64,000 bases of DNA from Candidatus Tisiphia endosymbiont of Dioctria linearis (lineage in GTDB: Bacteria > Pseudomonadota > Alphaproteobacteria > Rickettsiales > Rickettsiaceae), in the NCBI RefSeq assembly GCF_964026545.1, contig NZ_OZ032156.1:620001-684000 (forward strand). Reading direction: 5' to 3'. Made by a program: the position numbers and the translations under genes. This document shows positions 56,698-64,000 of this stretch, one piece after another (position 1 is the first letter of the stretch; the number at the start of each line of letters is the position of its first letter). The notes under the pieces are model-generated. The model saw only the letters and a program-made list of their open reading frames with translations. It did no database searches and had not been told where the DNA came from.

Positions 56698-58500
56698 TTA
56701 TTCATCTCCTATTCTAAGAGCAGCTATAAAAGCTGATTGCGGAATTTCGACGTTACCAATATTACGCATACGTTTTTTCCCAGCTTTTTGTTTTTCCAAT
56801 AATTTACGTTTACGAGTTATATCCCCACCATAGCATTTAGATAAAACATCTTTACGCATTGCTTTAACGGTTTCTCTAGCGATTATTCTGCTACCAATAG
56901 CAGCTTGAATAGCAATCTGAAATAATTGCCTTGGGATTAAATCGCTAAGGCGTTTACACAATTCTCGACCACGATATTCTGATCGTGACCGATGTACTAT
57001 AGTAGATAGAGCATCAACTGGCTCGCTATTAACCAAAATAGATAATTTTACCAAATCACTTTCCTCATAACCATCCATTTCCCAATCAAAGCTAGCATAG
57101 CCTTTTGTGTAACTTTTTAACTTATCGTAAAAATCAAATACTATCTCATTTAACGGTAATCGGTAAATTACCATAGCCCTACCACCGACATAAGTTAATT
57201 CAATTTGTACTCCTCTTTTATCAGTACACAAAGATAAAACATTACCTAAAAACTCATCTGGCACTAATATTGTTGCCTTAACCCAAGGCTCTAACATTGA
57301 TTCTATATTTTGAGTAACAGGTAAGTCAGCCGGATTATGTATTTCTAATTGATGTCCATCACGCATATTAATCTTATAAACCACACTAGGAGCAGTAGTT
57401 ATCATATCAAGATCAAATTCACGCTCCAGTCTTTCTTGCACTATTTCAAGATGTAGTAACCCCAAGAAACCGCAGCGAAATCCTAATCCTAAGGCAGTTG
57501 AACTTTCTGCTTCAAATTCAAAGCTAGCATCGTTAAGCCTTAATTTAGCTAAAGAATCTTTTAGATGCTCAAATTGTGAAGCATCTGAAGGATATAATCC
57601 ACAAAATACTACCGGTAAATGTGGCTTGAAACCAGGCAAAGGCTCCTTGCAAGGTCTTTTTTCATCAGTTATTGTGTCACCAACTTTACAATCCACAACT
57701 TGCTTGATTGAAGCAGTGAAAAACCCTATTTCTCCTGAATATAAAATATCTGATATATGTTTCTTAGGAGTAAAATACCCAACATTCTCAATATTATAAC
57801 TAGAATTGCTAGCCATCATCCTGATACGCATATTTTTGCGTAAAGTTCCATCGATAACTCTAACCAAAATTACTACTCCTAGGTAAGAATCGTACCAACT
57901 ATCAACCAATAATGCCTTTAGAATATCTGTTTGATTAGTTGCAGGACAGGGTAGTCTATTAACAATTGCTTCAAGTACTTCTTCTATTCCTATACCACTC
58001 TTTGCCGAAATCAATAATGCATCGCTTGCATCTATACCAATTACGTCCTCTATTTGTTGTTTAACCTTATCAGGATCAGCAGCCGGTAGATCAATCTTAT
58101 TGAGTACTGGAACAATTTCATGCTTATTATCAATCGCTTGATAAACATTTGCGAGAGTTTGCGCCTCAACACCCTGGCTACTATCTACCACTAATAACGA
58201 GCCTTCACAAGCAGCGAGTGACCTACTAACCTCATAAGAAAAATCCACATGACCAGGAGTATCCATTAGGTTTAGATAATAGGTATTACCATCTTTGGCT
58301 TTATAAACTAATCTAACAGTCTGTGCTTTGATAGTGATTCCCCGTTCTTTTTCTATGTCCATTGAGTCAAGTACCTGCTGACTCATTTCTCGAGCTACCA
58401 ATCCTCCACAATATTCAATTAATCTGTCTGCTAAAGTAGACTTACCATGATCAATATGAGCGATGATTGAAAAATTTCTGATAAACTTTTGATTATTCAT
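56698..58500 (-). CDS. lepA: Elongation factor 4 (LepA)
   Basis: Ribosome-associated GTPase that back-translocates or assists stalled ribosomes. [20 protein letters not shown] (G1), [20 protein letters not shown] (G3), and [12 protein letters not shown] (G4) are intact; the LepA-specific C-terminal end is present ([20 protein letters not shown] and [12 protein letters not shown]). 600 residues, standard. Decayed family C sequence (about 56515-56585) occupies the gap to uvrD. Confidence 0.98.
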   Translation of the reverse strand: MNNQKFIRNFSIIAHIDHGKSTLADRLIEYCGGLVAREMSQQVLDSMDIEKERGITIKAQTVRLVYKAKDGNTYYLNLMDTPGHVDFSYEVSRSLAACEGSLLVVDSSQGVEAQTLANVYQAIDNKHEIVPVLNKIDLPAADPDKVKQQIEDVIGIDASDALLISAKSGIGIEEVLEAIVNRLPCPATNQTDILKALLVDSWYDSYLGVVILVRVIDGTLRKNMRIRMMASNSSYNIENVGYFTPKKHISDILYSGEIGFFTASIKQVVDCKVGDTITDEKRPCKEPLPGFKPHLPVVFCGLYPSDASQFEHLKDSLAKLRLNDASFEFEAESSTALGLGFRCGFLGLLHLEIVQERLEREFDLDMITTAPSVVYKINMRDGHQLEIHNPADLPVTQNIESMLEPWVKATILVPDEFLGNVLSLCTDKRGVQIELTYVGGRAMVIYRLPLNEIVFDFYDKLKSYTKGYASFDWEMDGYEESDLVKLSILVNSEPVDALSTIVHRSRSEYRGRELCKRLSDLIPRQLFQIAIQAAIGSRIIARETVKAMRKDVLSKCYGGDITRKRKLLEKQKAGKKRMRNIGNVEIPQSAFIAALRIGDE

Positions 58501-58532
58501 TGTATATGCGATATAATGTTAAAATTAGAAAA

Positions 58533-58638
58533 ATGCTAACCCGACTGGTCATTGCAAAAAGTAGCGAAGCTCGAACGAAACGATCCAATCTAATGAATAG
58601 TGGATTGCCACGACCTACTTACGCGATCTCGCAATGAC
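58533..58638. repeat. Family B repeat with ATGCTAACCCGA flank
   Basis: ATGCTAACCCGACT (58533-58546) leads into GTCATTGCAAAAAGTAGCG, closing with GATCTCGCAATGAC at 58638. The left arm is decayed but the right arm is intact. It lies in the 193-bp gap between divergent lepA and prfB and may contain parts of their promoters. Confidence 0.8.
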
Positions 58639-58693
58639 ACCGGTTTATCTTATCTTTATATAGTAAAATTCCATTTTATAGTAGGAAATAATA

Positions 58694-59798
58694 GTGCGTG
58701 CTGAAATTGAACATTATGTAAAAAAAATCGAACAGTCTTTAGAGCTGCTCAGGAGGTCACTTTGATTTTGAAAACGCAACCAAAAAGCTTGTAGAGCTGG
58801 AAAATATTTCAGAAGATCCAACTCTGTGGAATAATCAGGAGAAGGCTCAAAGTATTATGAAAGAAAAAAGACTTCTAGAGACTAAGCTTAATTCGTTTAA
58901 ACAACTTCAATCTAATCTTACGGAATGTTTAGAACTTGAGGAATTGGCGTTTGTCGAAAATGACCAACAAGTTCTAGAACAAGTTCAAGAAGATTTAAGA
59001 AAACTATCTATTATTGCCGGAAAATTTGAGACTGAATGCTTATTTTCTGGAGAATTTGACAGTAATAATTGTTTTCTTGAAATCAATGCTGGAGCTGGCG
59101 GTACGGAGAGTCATGACTGGGCATCAATTATGATGCGTATGTATTTGCGTTTCGCGGAAAGGCAGGGTTTTAAAAGCGAGGTTATTCATCTTATTAACGG
59201 TGAAGAAGCAGGAATAAAATCATGTACTATTAAAATTAATGGCTACCAAGCATATGGTTGGTTTCGAACAGAATCAGGAGTGCACCGTTTAGTACGGATA
59301 TCGCCTTTTAATGCAGCGGGCAAAAGGATGACTAGCTTTGCTAGTAGTTGGGTATATCCAGAAATTGATGATAGTATTGCCATTGTAATAGATGAAAAAG
59401 ACCTTAGAATTGATACTTACCGCTCTTCCGGAGCTGGGGGGCAACACGTAAACACTACTGATTCCGCCGTAAGGATTACCCACTTACCTACTAATATCGT
59501 AACACAGTGCCAAAATGATAGATCACAGCATAATAACAAAGCACAGGCTATGAAAATGCTTAAAGCAAGGCTTTATGAACTAGAGTTAAAAAAACGTACT
59601 GAGGATATTCAAGAACAGAATGCATCAAAAACTGAGAATGGCTGGGGACATCAAATAAGATCTTATGTATTGCAACCTTATCAAATGGTTAAGGATTTAC
59701 GTACCAATCATGAGACTTCTGATACTAAAGGTGTACTTGACGGAGATTTAGAAAAATTTGTTTCAGCTAGCCTATCAATTAGTGTTGGTAATATATAG
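58694..59798 (+). CDS. prfB: Peptide chain release factor 2, with programmed +1 frameshift
   Basis: RF2 ends translation at UGA and UAA. The gene starts at GTG 58694 (MRAEIEHYVKKIEQSLELLR), meets an in-frame TGA at 58763-58765, and continues in the +1 frame as DFENATKKLVELENISEDPT to 59798. FLEINAGAGGTESHDWASIM and the peptidyl-transferase motif SSGAGGQHVN are present; the anticodon-like SPF is in VRISPFNAAGKR. The combined length of about 367 residues is normal. Expression is autoregulated: low RF2 makes the ribosome pause at UGA and shift. Confidence 0.97.
58747..58768 (+). promoter_or_regulatory. prfB programmed frameshift site
   Basis: AGGAGG (58751-58756) acts as an internal Shine-Dalgarno three bases before CTT TGA (58760-58765). 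The ribosome slips from CTT to TTT and skips one base, then reads GAT. The spacing is the same as in the well-studied E. coli site, although the base after TGA here is T and not C. Confidence 0.93.
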
Positions 59799-59805
59799 CC
59801 TCTCC

Positions 59806-59935
59806 GTCATTGCGAGGAGCCGCTTTGCGGCGACGCGGCAATCCAAACAAGTGACCAGATGATTACTTCTTGGCTTACGCCTTCTCGCTAATAGACGTCT
59901 TGTACTTTAGCTTTTTTCCTTAAGTTGATGCCTAC
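59806..59935. repeat. Family B repeat with long right arm
   Basis: GTCATTGCGAGGAGCCGC (59806) to CTCGCTAATAGAC (59895), so one arm has the CATTGCGAGG form and the other the TATTAGCGAGG form. ACGTCTTGTACTTTAGC then TTTTTTCC continues to about 59925, as in the composite element at 13484. The remainder of the gap to the tlc gene shows nothing further. Confidence 0.85.
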
Positions 59936-60061
59936 GTACCATTACACGAACTTACAAAACCATAATTAGAACTGCTGATTAAGAAATATTCTTCTTGACT
60001 CACAAGACAAAAAACTTTAGTATACGGCTCTAGCCAAGTAATAAGTAGGTTAGAGCCGTAT

Positions 60062-61612
60062 ATGGCAGTCATTTCTAAAATTTTTTCGTATTTCTCTGTA
60101 ACTCACAATACATCACCCACCTCAAAATTAACAAATAGATTGTCGGAATATGTTTTTCCTATCGAAAGGCAGGAATTATCTAAATTTCTATATGTAACAT
60201 TATTGATGTTCTGTATTTTATTTATACAAAATATTATCAGAGCCTTAAAAGATAGTCTGATTAATACCATGATTGGTACCGAAACTGTATCATTCCTTAA
60301 ATTTTGGGGGGTTTTGCCTTCGGCATTTTTGCTGTCGATAATCTATATAAAATTAGTAAATAAGATGAAGGGTGAACATATCTTCTACCTTATATTGTCA
60401 ATTTTTCTACTATTTTTTGCCTTATTTGCCTTTTATATTTTCCCTAATCATCTAGCATTCCATTTGAGTAGTGAGCATGCTGGCATTTTAATAAAGTCTT
60501 ATCCGAATTTGAAATGGTTTATATTACTTTTATCTAATTGGAGTTTCTCTCTGTTCTATATTATAGCAGAATTATGGCCGAGCGTAATATTTGCATTACT
60601 TTTTTGGCAATTTGTTAATAATATAACCTCGGTAGAACAATCGAAAAGATTCTATCCTTTATTTGGTCTTTTTGCTCAAACGGGACTTTACATATCAGGT
60701 AAGTTTCTAGAAAATTTAGCTTATTTAAATCAATTTTTAATTAAAAAGTTTGACTTACAACATACAGAGTCCGAACTTTCAGTACAAATCATATTAGGAT
60801 GCGTACTGGTACTTGGCTCAATAGCATTAGCAACTTTTTGGATACTGAATCATAAAATATTAGATAAAGCTCAAGTAGAAAAATTGCAATTTTCTATCAA
60901 GAAACGATCACTAACTCTTACAGAAAGTTTTAAAATGATTATTACTTCAAGATATATTAGGCTAATTGCTACACTACTTGTCTGTTATGGTATAGCTATA
61001 AATTTAGTTGAAGGACCTTGGAAAGCATCAGTTTCAAAGATTTATAAAACACCTACGGAATTTGCTGCTTTTGTTGGCAATTATCTAAGTATTACTGGCA
61101 TATTTACCATTTTATTTGTTCTTCTCGGATCTAATATTGTAAGAAGGTTGGGCTGGTTTGCTGCAGCAATTATAACGCCAATAATAGTCTTTATAACTGG
61201 CATGCTGTTTTTCTTAGTATCTAACTTTGATGGGCTTTCTGCCATAATAGTGGTTAGCTTTATGATAACTGATCCTTCTTTGATTGCTATTACAATGGGA
61301 ATAGTCAACAATACTCTAAGTAAATCAAGTAAATATATTTTATTTGATTCTACAAAAGAAATGTCATATGTTCCTCTAGATACCGAACTTAAGACAAAAG
61401 GTAAGGCAGCTGCCGATGTAATTGGTACTAAGCTTGGAAAGTCAACAAGTGCCCTTCTCCAGTCTTTAATATTTATTATTTTGCCTGGTGCAACTTATCA
61501 ATCTATTTCTATATATTTAATGATAGTATTTGGTGTAATCTGTATCATATGGATTTGGGTGATTAGAGAATTGAATAAAGAATACACTAAGCTTTGTAAG
61601 GTTTCTAATTGA
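60062..61612 (+). CDS. tlc: ATP/ADP translocase family carrier (third Tlc)
   Basis: A 516-residue, twelve-span nucleotide carrier. IQNIIRALKDSLINTMIGTE is the N-terminal family block, SNWSFSLFYIIAELWPSVIF near residue 160, LIATLLVCYGIAINLVEGPW near 305, and EMSYVPLDTELKTKGKAAAD near 440. It is a distinct paralog from the other two. The beta-lactamase gene starts only 19 bp after its stop, so they are probably co-transcribed. Substrate is unknown. Confidence 0.94.
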   Translation: MAVISKIFSYFSVTHNTSPTSKLTNRLSEYVFPIERQELSKFLYVTLLMFCILFIQNIIRALKDSLINTMIGTETVSFLKFWGVLPSAFLLSIIYIKLVNKMKGEHIFYLILSIFLLFFALFAFYIFPNHLAFHLSSEHAGILIKSYPNLKWFILLLSNWSFSLFYIIAELWPSVIFALLFWQFVNNITSVEQSKRFYPLFGLFAQTGLYISGKFLENLAYLNQFLIKKFDLQHTESELSVQIILGCVLVLGSIALATFWILNHKILDKAQVEKLQFSIKKRSLTLTESFKMIITSRYIRLIATLLVCYGIAINLVEGPWKASVSKIYKTPTEFAAFVGNYLSITGIFTILFVLLGSNIVRRLGWFAAAIITPIIVFITGMLFFLVSNFDGLSAIIVVSFMITDPSLIAITMGIVNNTLSKSSKYILFDSTKEMSYVPLDTELKTKGKAAADVIGTKLGKSTSALLQSLIFIILPGATYQSISIYLMIVFGVICIIWIWVIRELNKEYTKLCKVSN

Positions 61613-61631
61613 TCTATATCTTAAGGTAACA

Positions 61632-62429
61632 ATGAAAAAAATAACTTTATTTTTAAGTATTTTATTATTATTTAGTACTTCAGCACTGGCAGAGACAAAG
61701 TGCTTTTTAGCTAAAGAAAATAATAAAGTCATCGAACAACAAGGCGATTGTAAATCACGTCATGCTCCTTGCTCTACGTTCAAAATTGCCATTGGTCTGA
61801 TGGGATATAACGAAGGATTACTGATTGATGAAACTCATCCTGAGTTACCATTTAAAAAAGGTTATATAGATTGGCTTGATAGATGGAAACAACCTCATAA
61901 TCCCAATCTTTGGATGAAGAATAGTTGTGTGTGGTATTCGCAAATTTTAACGCAAAAACTTGGAATGAGTAAATTCCAAGAATATGTTACAAAATTTAAC
62001 TATGGAAGTCAGGATGTTTCAGGTGATAAAGGTAAGGATAATGGATTAACAAATTCATGGCTATCTAGTTCATTGGAGATTTCACCTGAAGAGCAAGTCG
62101 TATTTTTACAAAATATTCTTGATAATAAGCTGCCAGTAAGTTTGAAATCTCATGAAATGACAAAAAATATCCTATTTGTAGAGGAGCTGCCAGGAGGCTG
62201 GAAGCTTTATGGAAAAACAGGTAATGGTTCCCAGCTTAGCAAAGATAGAATGCAGAAGTTAGGTATCCAACAAGGGTGGTTTGTTGGCTGGATACAAAAA
62301 GATAACCGAATTATTGTATTTGCCAATCATATTACAGATGACAGTAAGCAAGATGTTTATGCCAGCCTACGTGCTAAAGAAGAAGCAAAAGAAAAATTGA
62401 TGCAAATAGTTCAACCCACCTATAAGTGA
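61632..62429 (+). CDS. Class D (OXA-type) beta-lactamase
   Basis: Periplasmic serine beta-lactamase, 265 residues. Signal peptide 1-20 ends SALA. The active-site S-T-F-K is at 48-51 (Ser48, and Lys51 which is carbamylated in the family), S-C-V at 99-101, the third motif reads Y-G-S at 125-127 where most OXA enzymes have Y-G-N, the Trp that shelters the carbamyl-lysine is in NGLTNSWLSSSLEISPEEQ (Trp144), and K-T-G is at 196-198. All key residues for catalysis are there. Class D genes occur in several Rickettsia genomes; what this one protects against or whether it is expressed is unknown. Next to it is an IS110 element, pointing to possible mobility. Confidence 0.94.
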   Translation: MKKITLFLSILLLFSTSALAETKCFLAKENNKVIEQQGDCKSRHAPCSTFKIAIGLMGYNEGLLIDETHPELPFKKGYIDWLDRWKQPHNPNLWMKNSCVWYSQILTQKLGMSKFQEYVTKFNYGSQDVSGDKGKDNGLTNSWLSSSLEISPEEQVVFLQNILDNKLPVSLKSHEMTKNILFVEELPGGWKLYGKTGNGSQLSKDRMQKLGIQQGWFVGWIQKDNRIIVFANHITDDSKQDVYASLRAKEEAKEKLMQIVQPTYK

Positions 62430-62464
62430 TCTGTATGATTCACAGCAATTATCTTTTATATATA

Positions 62465-63406
62465 TTATCCAATAATAAAAGTGCGTTTTTGTTGAATAAG
62501 TTTATGGCAAACTTCAAGTAACTTACGCATACAAGCAACTATCGCAACTTTCTTAGGTTTAAAACTATTAACAAGCCTATCATATAAATTTTTTAAATAT
62601 TGGAAACCATTCTTACCAGTTAACACTGCCATGTATAAAGCATCTCTGGGTATTTTCCTGCCTCCTCGAATAAATCTTCGTCCTTGCTTATTACCACTAT
62701 CACGAGCATATGGAGCTATACCAACAATTGCTGACAATTCATTGCTACTATAATTTTTATCCCCTAATTCAGGTACAAAACTAATTAGTTTTGTAGCCAA
62801 ACATTTACCAATACCAGGTACAGTCTCTAATATTTTTACCTTCTCTTTTAGCTCTTCTGACTCATCTATTATTTTGTTTAACTTTTTATCAAGCTCAGCT
62901 ATTTCATTTTGTAAAAATTCAATGTGTTTTTCTATACTGTTTTTATCAATACCATCAATACTATGATGCAGCCTTTTCTTTTCATTGCTAAGCATTAATA
63001 CTAAATCTTCTCGTCTTTGCTGATATCTCTTTAAAGTCTCTGATTCAATTTGATATATATAATTCTCTGAAAGCTGCATCTTGTCGGCATAATATGCTAA
63101 TTTAAATGCATCCTTCTTATCAGTTTTACATAAATTCACTGATTTACTAAATGAATTAAAACTATAGGTATTTACTTTATGTATTTGTTGCTTATTATTA
63201 TATAGCTTTTGACAAATTTCAGCCTCATATCCCCCTGTAGGTTCACACACTATTAGCTTAATCTCTTGATCTTTTATTAATTCTATCAGTTCTTGATGCC
63301 CTAACTTATCATTAGGAAAACGGTAATATATAGGATTATTGTTAGACTCATATAAACATATATCTAACCATTTTTTACTTACATCTAGACCTATTATTTT
63401 ACTCAT
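62465..63406 (-). mobile_element. IS110-family transposase gene
   Basis: A 313-residue transposase of the IS110/IS1111 group. The N-terminal DEDD RuvC-like domain has IIGLDVSKKWLDICLY (first Asp), VCEPTGGYE (Glu) and CKTDKKDAFKLAYYADKM (Asp pair). The C-terminal Transposase_20 domain has LETVPGIGKCLATKLISFVP and GIAPYARDSGNKQGRRFIRG with a candidate catalytic Ser. A coiled coil lies near residues 130-190. The gene looks intact. IS110 elements lack terminal inverted repeats, so the exact ends cannot be drawn by eye; upstream non-coding DNA (63407 to about 63560) is expected to be part of the element. Confidence 0.93.
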
Positions 63407-63560
63407 GATATAATCTCCTTCATCTTATGGTGCAAGGCTGCTCTTTTTAAGGGCACCTTCTGCAATTCGTTCAAGGTAAACTACCAAAAAGAGGGTACTT
63501 ATTCTGACAACGACTACTTCAGTCCAGTTAACTCAAGTCACCCTCTTTAATTACTTATAC
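63407..63560 (-). ncRNA. Candidate IS110 bridge-RNA region
   Basis: IS110-group elements encode a bridge RNA in the non-coding end upstream of the transposase. Here that stretch shows GGTGC/GCACC pairing (63431-63453 region) and a long-range 9-bp perfect stem AAAGAGGGT (63488-63496) with ACCCTCTTT (63540-63548) that encloses a 43-base loop. This is the kind of structure expected for a target- or donor-binding loop. No homology search or folding was done; the call rests on position and these stems. Confidence 0.4.
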
Positions 63561-63589
63561 CACATTTTCAAGATATAAGAGCCTAGTGA

Positions 63590-63808
63590 GCGTTTACGGA
63601 AAAAAGTTAAAGTACAAGATATCTATTAGCAAGAAGGCTTAAGCCAATAAGCAATCTAACCTCACAATCGTCTATTAGCAAGGAGCTACTTCAGTAGCGA
63701 CGAAGCAATCCCAAAGTAATGGATTACCACGACCACTACGTGGTTTCGCAATGACACTTGGTGAGTAGATTGCTTCATCGTTGCAAAGCTGCTTCTCGCA
63801 ATGACGGA
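63590..63808. repeat. Complex of nested family B repeats with long arm
   Basis: GTGAGCGTTTACGGAAAAAA (63593) is the long outer arm seen at 13484-13664, followed by CTATTAGCAAGAAGG, a second start CTATTAGCAAGGAGC, the inner GATTACCACGACC/GTGGTTTCGCAATGAC and a last arm CTTCTCGCAATGAC ending at 63804. At least two copies are nested. Nothing coding is visible from here to the window end; AACGGGTTAGTTTAT at 63827 resembles the family B flank. Confidence 0.75.
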
Positions 63809-64000
63809 TATCCTCCTACAACTTTAACGGGTTAGTTTATATACGTCTTGATTTGCAATAAAACTCTGATATTATGCCAAAGTAGAAAGTTTAATCGTAA
63901 CACATAATTTATAGCCTCTATAAATTATAATTGCTAATTACATAGCAGTTGGTAATTGGGATAATCGTAGACTGATGAATGACATTTTCTCTAGTACATT

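Noticed and set aside
1..64000. CRISPR array or Cas genes
   Set aside because: Repeats are palindromic, scattered and unevenly spaced, with no regular spacers and no Cas-like proteins.

Overview
The window is AT-rich, densely packed alphaproteobacterial DNA from an obligate intracellular member of the Rickettsiaceae (Rickettsia or a close relative such as the Megaira group). The evidence is three separate Tlc-type ATP/ADP translocase genes, several ProP/Bcr-type MFS carriers, a patatin phospholipase, a stand-alone (p)ppGpp-hydrolase remnant, the ISC iron-sulfur genes with duplicated cysteine desulfurases, many small palindromic repeats (some inside reading frames), and several genes caught in the act of decay. 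Species cannot be assigned from the sequence alone.

Layout. 0-10.7 kb: a TPR fragment, tlc, a small secreted protein with a poly-A frameshift, tilS-ftsH-sdhB in one run, an IS256 scrap, a spoT-like gene broken by one stop codon, a ProP carrier and a patatin. 10.9-24.3 kb: a second ProP carrier, hemF, alaS (with a repeat inserted in frame), pal, dut, a twice-frameshifted cytosine methyltransferase with a MerR-like N-terminus, a large Fe-S/flavin oxidoreductase fusion, and rplI-rpsR-rpsF. 24.8-30.5 kb: an OmpR-type regulator, Bcr carrier, IstB scrap, tRNA-His, then a plasmid-like replication initiator (wing-helix plus DnaA-N-like C-terminus, frameshifted), an origin-like stretch of stacked inverted repeats including a GC-rich island, and a frameshifted unknown gene. 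30.6-44.4 kb: iscR, two cysteine desulfurases, an interruption carrying a DUF2000-like gene and a tandem pair of Rpn/YhgA-type nucleases, then iscU-iscA, a gabD pseudogene, yraN, and on the opposite strand hscB-hscA-fdx. 44.6-51.6 kb: a histidine phosphatase, holB and the cell wall/division block murC-murB-ddl-ftsQ-ftsA. 51.6-64 kb: tlc, clpP, a tatA stub cut by a perfect 26-bp inverted repeat, uvrD, lepA, prfB with its programmed frameshift, a third tlc, a class D beta-lactamase and an IS110-family transposase with a candidate bridge-RNA region.

The dominant theme is repeat-driven remodelling. I can separate at least five families of palindromic element (called A to E here). Members of A, B and C sit in frame inside flavin oxidoreductase, Rpn nuclease, HscA and AlaS, and members of A and D supply the stop codons of four genes. 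The two Rpn genes give an empty-site/filled-site pair for a 105-bp insertion. The region most likely to hold something little described is 26.9-30.5 kb, which looks like a plasmid replicon stranded beside tRNA-His.
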